From positions 1,488,001 through 1,552,000 of the forward strand of contig NZ_CP127915.1 in NCBI RefSeq assembly GCF_032823475.1: a stretch of DNA of 64,000 bases, given 5' to 3'. This DNA is from Acinetobacter sp. SAAs474 (GTDB lineage: Bacteria > Pseudomonadota > Gammaproteobacteria > Pseudomonadales > Moraxellaceae). How positions within the stretch are numbered: the first letter of the stretch is position 1; every line of letters begins with the position of its first letter. The notes under the pieces are model-generated. The model was not told the DNA's origin. It was given only the letters and a program-made list of their open reading frames with translations, and searched no databases. Below, piece by piece: positions 39,093-47,487 of this stretch. A program made the translations under genes and the position numbers.

Positions 39093-39155
39093 CGCAGAAG
39101 CTGGATAATCCTCGCAGATTTTGGACAGACGACAATCGCTATTCACAGACATGAT
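39093..39155 (+). promoter_or_regulatory. iif promoter with XylS-type direct repeats
   Basis: CGCAGAAGCTGGATA (39093-39107) and CGCAGATTTTGGACA (39113-39127) are direct repeats, 11 of 15 identical, offset by 20 bp. They follow the CGCA/TGCA-N6-GGATA pattern bound by XylS-family activators. The proximal repeat would overlap the -35, and CATGAT (39150-39155) is a possible -10. Transcription would then start about 25 nt before the iifA ATG at 39187. Upstream, 38782-39092 shows no gene. Confidence 0.55.
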
Positions 39156-39186
39156 AGCTGTCAGAGTTAGGTCTGGAGTTGGTGAA

Positions 39187-40434
39187 ATGGCAGGTCAATA
39201 TATTGAAGTAAAAACACAAACAGGGAAGTCATTTGCTGCGTATTTAGCGATTGCAGAAGGTGGTAAAGGACCGGGTATTGTATTGTGTCAGGAAATTTTT
39301 GGTGTCAATGCAGCAATGCGTGCCAAAGCAGATTTTCTAGCAGAAGAAGGTTATACGGTCATTGTTCCAGATTTGTTCTGGCGCACCGCAGCAGGTATTG
39401 AGCTGGATTATACCGAGCAAGATTTTAAAAAAGCTTTTGAGCTTTACCAAAATTACGATGAAAATCTAGGTGTTGAAGATATTCAAGATACTTTGAATTA
39501 TCTAAAAACACTTGCAAGCTGTGATACTGCAGCTGGCTTAGGGGTAGTGGGATATTGTCTCGGTGGTAAAGTTGCTTACTTAGCAGGTTGTCGTATTGCA
39601 GAAGTGGCTTGTACAGTCAGTTATTACGGTGTCGGCATCGAAAAAGCTTTACATGAGCTTGCCGATGTTAAAGGCCGTATGGTTTTACATATTGCAGAAT
39701 TAGATAAATTTACCCCGCCAGAAGCACGGCAACAGATTTTAAATGCTGCTGCACAATATAACAATATCTATGCCTATGTTTATGAAGGTGTAGATCATGC
39801 CTTTGCTCGTCCAAATAGCGAGCACTATCATAAGCCATCGGCACGATTTGCGCATGAACGAAGTATTACTGCATTGCATCAAACGATAGGCCCTGTTTAT
39901 GACCTCGTTGCGCTTTGGGAAGAACACATTCGTCATGAATTTGATACGCGTGATGTGCCTGCGACGATGGCGACGATGGTAGCTCAACCTTATGTCAATC
40001 ATATTCCAACACTTACAGGTGGTGTTGGTTATAGCCAGCTTGCGCGTTTCTATCAATATCATTTTGTGCATCAAAATCCTCAAGATATGAAAATCACTTC
40101 GATCTCACGTACTGTTGGTTCAACACAGGTAGTGGATGAGTTCATTATGAGCTTTACCCATGATCGTGAGATTGACTGGTTACTACCGGGTGTTGCTGCA
40201 ACAGGAAAATATGTCGAAATTCCGATGTTAGGTGTAATTCAGTTTCGTGGTGCCAAATTGTGTCATGAGCATATTTATTGGGATCAAGCGTCTGTTCTGG
40301 TGCAAATTGGTTTGCTTAATCCTGAAGGTTTACCGGTTGCAGGGGTTGAAACTGCCCAAAAACTGTTAGATGAAGACATACCATCCAATACTTTAATGCC
40401 ATCTTGGCCAAGCAGTGAAGGCAAGTCAGTTTAA
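39187..40434 (+). CDS. iifA: IifA: dienelactone-hydrolase-like cofactor-free oxygenase fused to a SnoaL-like domain
   Basis: The 415-residue protein has an alpha/beta-hydrolase domain of dienelactone-hydrolase type (about residues 1-225). Its triad is Cys124 (GYCLGG), Asp173 and His204 (GVDHAFARP), with Glu36 in CQEIFG. A second domain (about 232-400) looks like a SnoaL/NTF2 fold. In Acinetobacter sp. O153, as I recall, IifA converts 3-hydroxyindolin-2-one to anthranilate without cofactor. ATG 39187 is chosen because upstream in-frame codons overlap the predicted promoter. First gene of the iif operon; the next starts 29 bp downstream. Confidence 0.85.
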   Translation: MAGQYIEVKTQTGKSFAAYLAIAEGGKGPGIVLCQEIFGVNAAMRAKADFLAEEGYTVIVPDLFWRTAAGIELDYTEQDFKKAFELYQNYDENLGVEDIQDTLNYLKTLASCDTAAGLGVVGYCLGGKVAYLAGCRIAEVACTVSYYGVGIEKALHELADVKGRMVLHIAELDKFTPPEARQQILNAAAQYNNIYAYVYEGVDHAFARPNSEHYHKPSARFAHERSITALHQTIGPVYDLVALWEEHIRHEFDTRDVPATMATMVAQPYVNHIPTLTGGVGYSQLARFYQYHFVHQNPQDMKITSISRTVGSTQVVDEFIMSFTHDREIDWLLPGVAATGKYVEIPMLGVIQFRGAKLCHEHIYWDQASVLVQIGLLNPEGLPVAGVETAQKLLDEDIPSNTLMPSWPSSEGKSV

Positions 40435-40463
40435 CGACTGAAATCAACCATCAGGAGTAGAAT

Positions 40464-41255
40464 ATGAATATTGAATTACATCAGAAAATTGCTGTGGTGA
40501 GTGGTGGTGCAACGTTGATTGGTCAGGCCGTAGTACAGGTATTGGCCGATGCAGGTGCCAAAGTTGTTATTCTGGATATTGCCGAGCATGGGCAGCAAAT
40601 TGCTGATGCCATCAAGGGGCAGGTGAAATTTATTCAAACCGATTTAACTAGTGATATCGCAATTGCACATGCAGTTAGCACCATTCATGCAACATTTGGA
40701 ACAGTTGATTATTTAGTCAATCTGGCCTGTACTTATCTGGATGATGGATTCAAATCCTCACGTGGCGATTGGTTGCAGGCGTTAGATGTCAATCTGGTTT
40801 CGGCAGTCGAATTAACCCGTGCTTTTTATGAAGATTTAAAAACTCATCAAGGGGCGATCGTAAATTTCACATCGATCTCTGCCAAATTCGCCCAAACAGG
40901 CCGTTGGTTATATCCAGTTTCAAAAGCGGCGATGCGTCAACTTACTCAATCGATGGCTATGGATTTTGCACCTGACGGCATCCGTGTCAATTCAGTATCA
41001 CCAGGCTGGACATGGTCGCGTGTTATTGCAGAAGTGAGTGGTCATGATCGCGCTAAAGCAGATCGCGTGGCAGCGGATTATCATGTATTGGGTCGCTTGG
41101 GCAATCCAGAAGAAGTTGGCAAGGTTGTCCTATTTTTACTTTCATCTGCCGCAAGTTTTGTGACAGGTGCTGATTATGCCGTCGATGGAGGTTACTCCAT
41201 CATGGGGCCAGAAAGGAATCAACCCGCTATTTCACGTTTAGCCGATGAAGCGTAA
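40464..41255 (+). CDS. iifB: IifB: short-chain dehydrogenase of indole oxidation
   Basis: The 263-residue SDR has the nucleotide site SGGATLIGQ (a variant of TGxxxGxG) and NLAC in place of NNAG. The catalytic Ser is in TSIS, the YPVSK motif supplies Tyr and Lys, and the C-terminal part has VSPGWTWSRV and TGADYAVDGGYS. In the described iif pathway this enzyme oxidises the indole-2,3-dihydrodiol formed by IifC to 3-hydroxyindolin-2-one. AGGAG precedes the ATG. It lies between iifA and iifC in the operon. SDR family membership is certain; the substrate follows from context. Confidence 0.85.
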   Translation: MNIELHQKIAVVSGGATLIGQAVVQVLADAGAKVVILDIAEHGQQIADAIKGQVKFIQTDLTSDIAIAHAVSTIHATFGTVDYLVNLACTYLDDGFKSSRGDWLQALDVNLVSAVELTRAFYEDLKTHQGAIVNFTSISAKFAQTGRWLYPVSKAAMRQLTQSMAMDFAPDGIRVNSVSPGWTWSRVIAEVSGHDRAKADRVAADYHVLGRLGNPEEVGKVVLFLLSSAASFVTGADYAVDGGYSIMGPERNQPAISRLADEA

Positions 41256-41308
41256 TAGCAGATCAATATTTAAACCTTAAATAATTGAAAAAATATGGGA
41301 GAACCATG

Positions 41309-42547
41309 ATGCGTCGTATCGCAATTGTTGGAGCGGGTCAATCTGGATTACAGCTCGGTTTAAGCCTGTTAGATACAGGTTATGATGTCACAATTTTAAC
41401 CAACCGTACCGCAGATGAAATTCGGCAGGGTAAGGTGATGTCAAGCCAATGTATGTTTCATAGTGCCTTACAAACTGAGCGTGATGTTGGACTGAATTTC
41501 TGGGAAGAACAATGTCCTGCTGTTGAAGGAATAGGATTTACATTGGTTAGTCCTGAAACTGGAAAACCTGCATTTTCGTGGAGCGCTCGACTGGAGCGTT
41601 ATGGTCAATCGGTTGATCAGCGCGTGAAAATGCCTTATTGGATTGAAGTATTTGAACGTCGTGGTGGCAAACTGATTATTCAGGATGTTGGCATTGATGA
41701 GTTAGAACAACTAACTGCCGAGTATGAACTGGTGTTGTTGGCGGCAGGTAAGGGCGAAGTGGTTAAACAGTTTGTACGTGATGACGAACGCAGCACATTC
41801 GATAAGCCACAGCGTGCGCTTGCTTTGACTTATGTCACCGGTATGCAACCAATGTCGCCGTATTCACGTGTTAATTTTAATGTTATTCCCGGTGTTGGTG
41901 AATATTTTTGCTTTCCTGCATTAACTGTTACAGGTCCTTGCGAAATTATGGTGTTTGAAGGTATTCCGGGTGGTCCAATGGATTGCTGGCAAGATGCCAA
42001 AACATCTGAACAGCATTTGCAAATGAGCAAAGATATTCTCAATAAATATCTGCCTTGGGAAGCTGCACGGTGTGAAAATATTCAACTCACCGATGCTGGT
42101 GGTTACCTTGCAGGACGCTTCGCACCAAGCGTACGTAAGCCCGTACTCACTTTACCATCAGGTCGTCAAGTATTTGGTATGGCTGATGCATTGGTGGTGA
42201 ATGATCCTATCACTGGCCAAGGTTCTAACAATGCAGCCAAATGTAGCAAGATTTATTTTGATGCCATTTTAGCGCATGACACCGAAGTATTTACAGCTGA
42301 ATGGATGCAGCAAACCTTTGAACGTTACTGGTCTTATGCCGAAAAAGTTGTGGCTTGGACCAATAGCTTACTGGTTCCACCTCAGCCACAAATGATTGAA
42401 GTATTAGCCGCAGCAAGTCAAAACCAAGCCATTGCATCCGTGATTGCCAATAACTTTGACGATCCACGTCACTTTTCTCCATGGTGGTTTGATCCAGAGC
42501 AAGCGCAGCATTTTATTGAAGCCAAAAGCTGTCAGAAAGTTGCTTAA
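41309..42547 (+). CDS. iifC: IifC: FAD-dependent indole monooxygenase
   Basis: The 412-residue flavoprotein resembles styrene monooxygenase StyA (group E, two-component). It has the N-terminal dinucleotide motif GAGQSG, the central DKPQRALALTYV segment, and NDPITGQGSNNAAK near residue 310 that binds FAD. It epoxidises or hydroxylates the indole C2-C3 bond using reduced flavin supplied by a partner. The reductase is encoded immediately downstream. GGGAGA lies 6-7 bp before ATG 41309; ATG 41306 is possible. Indole rather than styrene is inferred from the surrounding iif and ant genes, since no styrene-pathway gene is present. Confidence 0.87.
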   Translation: MRRIAIVGAGQSGLQLGLSLLDTGYDVTILTNRTADEIRQGKVMSSQCMFHSALQTERDVGLNFWEEQCPAVEGIGFTLVSPETGKPAFSWSARLERYGQSVDQRVKMPYWIEVFERRGGKLIIQDVGIDELEQLTAEYELVLLAAGKGEVVKQFVRDDERSTFDKPQRALALTYVTGMQPMSPYSRVNFNVIPGVGEYFCFPALTVTGPCEIMVFEGIPGGPMDCWQDAKTSEQHLQMSKDILNKYLPWEAARCENIQLTDAGGYLAGRFAPSVRKPVLTLPSGRQVFGMADALVVNDPITGQGSNNAAKCSKIYFDAILAHDTEVFTAEWMQQTFERYWSYAEKVVAWTNSLLVPPQPQMIEVLAAASQNQAIASVIANNFDDPRHFSPWWFDPEQAQHFIEAKSCQKVA

Positions 42548-42565
42548 AACACTAGGAAAGAAGAA

Positions 42566-43111
42566 GTGAATGTCATGAATATTAATACATCTTATGAGCT
42601 CGGTTTAAAACCGATTGATATTGAAAACCCAAGAGAAATTCGTAACTTACTTGGGCAGTTTGCAACAGGCGTGACAGTAATTACAACACGTGGTCGGGAT
42701 GGAGGTAAAATTGGAATGACCGCCAATTCATTTTCATCATTGTCACTTGATCCACCTTTGATTCTGTGGAGTTTATCGAAAACTGCACCGAGTCTACCCG
42801 ATTTTACAGCAGCTGAATATTTCGCGATTCACATGCTGGCTCAGGAGCATCATTCACTTTCTGGACATTTCGCACGGGGATCAGAAGATAAATTCGCCAG
42901 TATTGCACATCGTGAATGTGCGCATGGTCTACCTCTACTTGAGGATGTACTTGCGACATTGGTCTGTAAAAATATTAACCAATATGAAGGTGGTGATCAT
43001 CTCATTTTTATTGGTGAAATTGAGCATTATCAACAACGTATTGGTGAACCTTTAGTGTTTCATGCAGGTAAATATCGTATTGCTGCAGAACATCCAGAAC
43101 TCAGTATTTAA
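42566..43111 (+). CDS. iifD: IifD: NADH:flavin reductase of the indole oxygenase
   Basis: The 181-residue protein is a split-barrel flavin reductase of the HpaC/StyB family. Motifs are FATGVTVITTRG, GMTANSFSSLSLDPPLILWSL (flavin binding), FAIHMLAQEH, and the C-terminal GDHLIFIGEIEHY. It supplies reduced flavin to IifC. GTG 42566 is preferred because AGGAAAGAAG lies just before it; the ATG three codons later is 14 nt from that site. It is the fourth gene of the operon. A second, divergent flavin reductase is encoded at 35734-36228 next to mesD. Confidence 0.87.
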   Translation: MNVMNINTSYELGLKPIDIENPREIRNLLGQFATGVTVITTRGRDGGKIGMTANSFSSLSLDPPLILWSLSKTAPSLPDFTAAEYFAIHMLAQEHHSLSGHFARGSEDKFASIAHRECAHGLPLLEDVLATLVCKNINQYEGGDHLIFIGEIEHYQQRIGEPLVFHAGKYRIAAEHPELSI

Positions 43112-43160
43112 TGATATCCATCACGATCAATTCCGGTCGTGATTTTTTCAGGGATAGAAT

Positions 43161-44108
43161 ATGAAGAACCATGTGATAAAAAGAGGTTTTCTTGCTGGAA
43201 CAGTGGTCTTGACTGCGGTTACAGCCCATGCTTATGACTTACCAACGGTAAATCTGGGTATGACCAGTTTTCTGGATGGTGGATTACCTGCCGGACCGGG
43301 TTGGTATTCACAAACTTATTTTCAGAATTATGATTCAAATAAACTTATGGATCATCAAGGTAATCAACTGCCTTTACCTAAAACTGATTTAAACTATCAG
43401 GTGCTTGTTGAACAAGTTAGTTATATGTCCAATATACGCATTGGTGATCATGCCGCATTGGGGCTTAATGTTCTTATTCCATTTGTCAGTAAAATGGCGA
43501 TGAATGATGGATTGAATAATGCAGCCATCAAGGCACAGGGTGGTTTTGGTGATCTGATGATTGGGCCATTTATTCAGTTTGATCCAGTGATGGGTCAACA
43601 CGGTCCTAAATTTGTACAGCGTATTGAGTTGCAGGTGAATTTACCAACAGGCAATTACGATCGGCAAAAAAATATCAATCCTGGAAACAATGCTGTTTCT
43701 TTGGATCCATATTGGGCAGCAACGTACTGGTTTAATCCAAAATGGACAGCTTCTACGCGTATTCATTATTTATATAATTTTAAAAATGATGATCCTAACT
43801 ATAGCTATGCCACAGCAGATGATATTCAAGCAGGGCAGGCAATTCATGCTAACTTTGCAACAGATTATGCAATTACGCCACAATTACGTTTGGGTTTAAA
43901 TGGCTATTGGCTGAAGCAAATCACAGATAACAAAGTGAATGATGAAAAAATGAAAGATACACGTGAGCAAGTTTGGGCCATTGGTCCGGGTGCAATGTAT
44001 AGCTTTTCAAAAAATGACCATGTGGTTGCCAATGCATATTTTGAGCAGAATGCCAAGAATCGACCTGAAGGTACGCGTTTACAGCTACGTTATATTCATC
44101 ATTTTTGA
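43161..44108 (+). CDS. iifE: IifE: outer-membrane protein of the phenol-MetA-degradation family
   Basis: The 315-residue protein has a signal peptide (MKNHVIKRGFLAGTVVLTAVTAHA) and a run of amphipathic strands ending in Phe (LRYIHHF). It resembles the MetA-pathway phenol-degradation proteins of COG4313. Motifs include PAGPGWYSQTYFQNY, ALGLNVLIPF, QGGFGDLMIGPFIQF and PTGNYDRQKNINPGNN. These are thought to help hydrophobic aromatic substrates cross the outer membrane. It is the last gene of the iif operon and is followed by a strong terminator. Indole uptake is inferred from position. Confidence 0.8.
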   Translation: MKNHVIKRGFLAGTVVLTAVTAHAYDLPTVNLGMTSFLDGGLPAGPGWYSQTYFQNYDSNKLMDHQGNQLPLPKTDLNYQVLVEQVSYMSNIRIGDHAALGLNVLIPFVSKMAMNDGLNNAAIKAQGGFGDLMIGPFIQFDPVMGQHGPKFVQRIELQVNLPTGNYDRQKNINPGNNAVSLDPYWAATYWFNPKWTASTRIHYLYNFKNDDPNYSYATADDIQAGQAIHANFATDYAITPQLRLGLNGYWLKQITDNKVNDEKMKDTREQVWAIGPGAMYSFSKNDHVVANAYFEQNAKNRPEGTRLQLRYIHHF

Positions 44109-44144
44109 TGGGTATATTGAAAAATTTAAACATCAATACCTTGG

Positions 44145-44175
44145 CTTATTTAGAACATTCTAGATAAGTTTTTTT
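44145..44175 (+). terminator. Terminator of the iif operon
   Basis: CTTATTTAGAA (44145-44155) pairs with TTCTAGATAAG (44158-44168), with one wobble, and is followed by seven T's. The rest of 44109-44340 shows no gene. Confidence 0.85.
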
Positions 44176-44340
44176 AATTAATCAGATACAGATTAAAATA
44201 CAATTATTTTAATGATTCAATTTTAAAATAACGTAGCAGTGAAGTAATTAAGTTTTTAAATACAGTCACTTTAATATCAAAATTGATTTCATAGACGATG
44301 ATTTAAATCTCTTTTGATTGGTGCAAAAATCATAGCTTGA

Positions 44341-45399
44341 TTATGAATATGCTTTAAATCCAGAATTTTGATGATCCATCGTAGATCTGCGTGTAGACGA
44401 AGGTAATTCACCATAACGGCGTTTATATTCCTGAGAAAAACGACCAAGATGTGTAAAGCCCCATTTGAATGCGACATCAGTGACAGAAATATGCTCGTTA
44501 CGCAATAATTCGATATGTGCTTGTTCAAAACGCAGCGCTTTTAAATAAGACATTGGTGACGTATTTAAAAAGCTTTTAAATCCTGCAAATAGCGTTCGTA
44601 CACTCACACCCGCATGTTCGGCCAGTTGTTCAATACTTAGTGATGCATGTAAATTTTCACGCATAAAAGCTTCGGTACGTTTGATAAAATAAGGAGAAAT
44701 CGCGTGTGTTTTGCTGTGTTCAATACCTTTTAATAAAGTATTTTGCTGACCATAAATCAGTGCGTTAAACAGGCTAGATTCAAATTGTTTAAAAGCCATT
44801 GGATGATGTAATGGATGATGTTCACAAGCCAAAGTATCCATGAGGGTACGCATGAGTTGTAAGAAATAACCACCACCTTGCGTCGAAAAATCAAGTTTTG
44901 GTTCAAATAAAGGCAAATGATGAGGTGCATCTGGCAGATGCTGGCGACAATGTTGTAACAGGTCTTCTTTATCAATTTTCAAGATGAGCTGTGGAGAGTT
45001 TGCATGCCAACGCATTTTTAAAGATTGATTTGGAGAAATGAGTGAGGCAACTTGTGTATACGAAATAAACTTTTGCTGATTAATTTCAATTTCAGCATAA
45101 CCCTGTGTTGGAATTTGAATCAAATAAAATTTTTCTAAATGATCAGGTTCAATATAAACGTCAGCGCCGTATTCAAGGCGACTAATGGATAAGCGACCTG
45201 CCTTGAGATGGTGCATGGATGAGTGAAAATCATTACGCTGCTGTACTACTTTTAAAAGATGTGGCTTAAAAATTTTTCCAACACTTTTGCAAGTTTCGCT
45301 TAAATCTTGATGCTGAAATACCAAGTTTTGTGATGAAAAAATAGCGCATTGTTGTAGATGGCGTCCATTTAATTCCATAGTGGCATTGATCTGACTCAT
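44341..45399 (-). CDS. iifR: IifR: AraC/XylS-family activator
   Basis: The 352-residue regulator has an N-terminal AraC-binding-like sensory domain (about residues 1-210) and a C-terminal double helix-turn-helix (LSIEQLAEHAGVSVRTLFAGFKSF and VTDVAFKWGFTHLGRFSQEYKRRYG). This places it with XylS, BenR and AntR type aromatic-acid activators. It is encoded convergent with iifE and co-oriented with antABC upstream. AAGGA lies 7 bp before the ATG. In the Acinetobacter iif system, as I recall, an AraC-type regulator controls the operon. The XylS-like sites before iifA and antA are its likely targets; this is an inference. Confidence 0.82.
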   Translation of the reverse strand: MSQINATMELNGRHLQQCAIFSSQNLVFQHQDLSETCKSVGKIFKPHLLKVVQQRNDFHSSMHHLKAGRLSISRLEYGADVYIEPDHLEKFYLIQIPTQGYAEIEINQQKFISYTQVASLISPNQSLKMRWHANSPQLILKIDKEDLLQHCRQHLPDAPHHLPLFEPKLDFSTQGGGYFLQLMRTLMDTLACEHHPLHHPMAFKQFESSLFNALIYGQQNTLLKGIEHSKTHAISPYFIKRTEAFMRENLHASLSIEQLAEHAGVSVRTLFAGFKSFLNTSPMSYLKALRFEQAHIELLRNEHISVTDVAFKWGFTHLGRFSQEYKRRYGELPSSTRRSTMDHQNSGFKAYS

Positions 45400-45950
45400 G
45401 CATATTCCTTTTTAGCTGGCTTATTGGTCACATCACATCTGAGTCAAAAAAGTCATCAGATTGCTATGTTACCCACAATACTTAAATATTTAAGTGGCTC
45501 GCAATGACATAAAGAATTAAGCAAAAAATAGACCAATCCAAACACTGAGCATACTATTTTTAAACTTATTGGAGCATGATCAAAGGGCTAAAAAATTGAC
45601 AAGGATGACGTTAAATCAGAGCATAAAAATTGATCATGTCCTAAACTCTTTATAGGATCTTATTCCTTAAGATCTATGCTTATATATAACAAATCTGACC
45701 AAAATGATCAATTTATTTTAGTGATATGGTTTTATTTTAAGTTTATGAAATATAATGATTATTTTAATTAAATTGTAAATTTTTTAATAAAATTAGACTG
45801 TATAAAACTCAGCAGATAAAAAAGCGCTAAGCTGGAGTCAATTTCAGTAAAAAAGTCTGTCCTATTTGATGATTTATTTATAGATCACTTGAATAACTAG
45901 AAGCGCAGCAATGTCATATCTTTTGATATGACATGCATACAAGGACAGCA
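45400..45950. other. Non-coding region between antC and iifR
   Basis: About 551 bp, AT-rich. Just after antC a perfect 10-bp hairpin (ATGTCATATC 45911-45920, GATATGACAT 45925-45934) lacks a T run on the antC strand. Mid-region, GATCTTA/TAAGATC (45656-45662/45668-45674) forms another perfect inverted repeat. No gene was found. The iifR promoter must lie here; no clear element is seen. Confidence 0.45.
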
Positions 45951-46982
45951 TTAAATTTTTGCGCTATTGCTTTGCAAAAATTTTTCACTATAAATATGGC
46001 AATCTGCAATGGCATGTTCATCCAACCATGTTTTAACCGCTTCAATCATGGGGGGTGGACCACATAAGTACATATCAAATGTTTGCGCTTGGAGTTGGTT
46101 TTTATCCAAATGTTCATGAATATAACCAGACTTGCCATGCCATTGTGCTGAAGCTTTTGCAACAATTGGATGATAACTAAAGTCTTTAATACGTTCAGCA
46201 TAGGCAGTTAAGCGATTTTGTTCGCAAAGATCTGCCTCAGTATTTACACCATAATATAGATGAATTGGCGGTTGATTGGCTTGTTCTGCAATATTATCGA
46301 GCATACCTAAAAATGCAGATAAACCTGTACCACCTGCAATAAAGACCAAAGGACGCTCTATTTCACGAAGATAAAAGCTGCCTAAAGGTGCTTCCATCAT
46401 TAAGGTTTGACCAACTTGACAGCGTTCTCTCAAATAATTGCTCATCACACCATGCGGCAGTAGGCGAATCAGAAATTGAAGTTGATTGTTGCTATTTGGA
46501 CGATTGGCAAAAGAATAAGAACGCCAGTGATCTGTATCTGTAATTTGCAAACGAGCGTATTGACCAGGTAAAAAATCAAGTTGCTTAGCGTGGCTACTGG
46601 CATCTAAATGTAAAATGGCAGTGGTTTCTGAAACCAGTTCTATGCCAGTAACGACAGTTGCAATTTTGAGCGTTTCACCTGCATGACAAATATTTGAATG
46701 ATGATCAAAATAGAAAGCTGCATTGGATTTAACACGCGTTTGGCAAGCCAATATTTTACGATCAGCCAAATCACGTTCACTTAATGCATCTTCATCAACA
46801 TATTCTTGTTCATAACTACCTGTTTCACATTTGCCTTGACAGGTGCCGCACACACCTTCACGGCAATCTAAGGGGAGATAAATACCTTGACGAACTGCTG
46901 CATCAAGCAACAACTCATCGTCCTGTACAGCAATAAAAAAAGTTTTACCATCGGCAAAATTAAGTGCAACAGAATGATTCAT
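45951..46982 (-). CDS. antC: Anthranilate dioxygenase reductase component
   Basis: AntC moves electrons from NADH to the oxygenase. The 343-residue protein has an N-terminal plant-type [2Fe-2S] ferredoxin domain with Cys40, Cys45 and Cys48 (DCREGVCGTC) and the fourth Cys in LACQTRV. It then has a ferredoxin-NADP-reductase-like FAD domain (RSYSFANRPNS) and a NADH domain (FIAGGTGLSAFLGM, YLCGPPPMIEA). Length equals the A. baylyi AntC as I recall. antB lies 11 bp upstream. BenC is similar, but the antA/antB sequences decide the name. Confidence 0.92.
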   Translation of the reverse strand: MNHSVALNFADGKTFFIAVQDDELLLDAAVRQGIYLPLDCREGVCGTCQGKCETGSYEQEYVDEDALSERDLADRKILACQTRVKSNAAFYFDHHSNICHAGETLKIATVVTGIELVSETTAILHLDASSHAKQLDFLPGQYARLQITDTDHWRSYSFANRPNSNNQLQFLIRLLPHGVMSNYLRERCQVGQTLMMEAPLGSFYLREIERPLVFIAGGTGLSAFLGMLDNIAEQANQPPIHLYYGVNTEADLCEQNRLTAYAERIKDFSYHPIVAKASAQWHGKSGYIHEHLDKNQLQAQTFDMYLCGPPPMIEAVKTWLDEHAIADCHIYSEKFLQSNSAKI

Positions 46983-46993
46983 GCTGATACTCC

Positions 46994-47485
46994 TTAGACG
47001 TGATAAAAGTCGAGCACTGAATCGATCTTATCATTCAGTAACACACTGTGCTGACGACGGATACGGAAGCTATCTGCTGTTGGGCGCAATAAATAGGTTG
47101 CACGTCCATAAAAACAACCCTCAAGTCCTTGACGATTGTATAAGGTTCTCCAGTTGACGCTGGCTTCAATTAAACCATCATCCAGTGTTTTTACCTGTAT
47201 GTTATGAATATTATGTTGCGTACGCGGTAGTGGCGTTGCTGAAGCGGCTTTACCTGTGCGAATACGAAACACACGGTCTTCAAGACCAGAACGATCTTCA
47301 TAATAAATATATGACAAACCTTGGTTTGGATCTTGTACGTAGTGATGATCATCAATCCATTGAGGGATGTGATATTCACTGTCTTCATCATATAGGTTGA
47401 TATAAGCATCCCAATCGTAGTGATCGCATAATTCAGCTTTTTTATAGAGGAATTGCGAAACTGCAAAATGAAGTTCAATAGACAT
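46994..47485 (-). CDS. antB: Anthranilate dioxygenase small (beta) subunit
   Basis: The 163-residue protein is the structural beta subunit of a Rieske non-heme iron oxygenase, an NTF2-like cone fold. FLYKKAELCDHYDWDAYINLYDEDSEYHIPQWIDD is the conserved N-terminal helix-strand region, and DPNQGLSYIYYEDRSGLEDRVFRIRTGKA the middle. It pairs with AntA to form the oxygenase hexamer. The gene begins 2 bp after the antA stop and ends 11 bp before antC. Length matches AntB of Acinetobacter. Confidence 0.93.
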   Translation of the reverse strand: MSIELHFAVSQFLYKKAELCDHYDWDAYINLYDEDSEYHIPQWIDDHHYVQDPNQGLSYIYYEDRSGLEDRVFRIRTGKAASATPLPRTQHNIHNIQVKTLDDGLIEASVNWRTLYNRQGLEGCFYGRATYLLRPTADSFRIRRQHSVLLNDKIDSVLDFYHV

Positions 47486-47487
47486 GA

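Noticed and set aside
41309-42547. Styrene monooxygenase StyA
   Set aside because: Same family, but no styrene oxide isomerase or phenylacetaldehyde dehydrogenase is present and the neighbours match the indole pathway.
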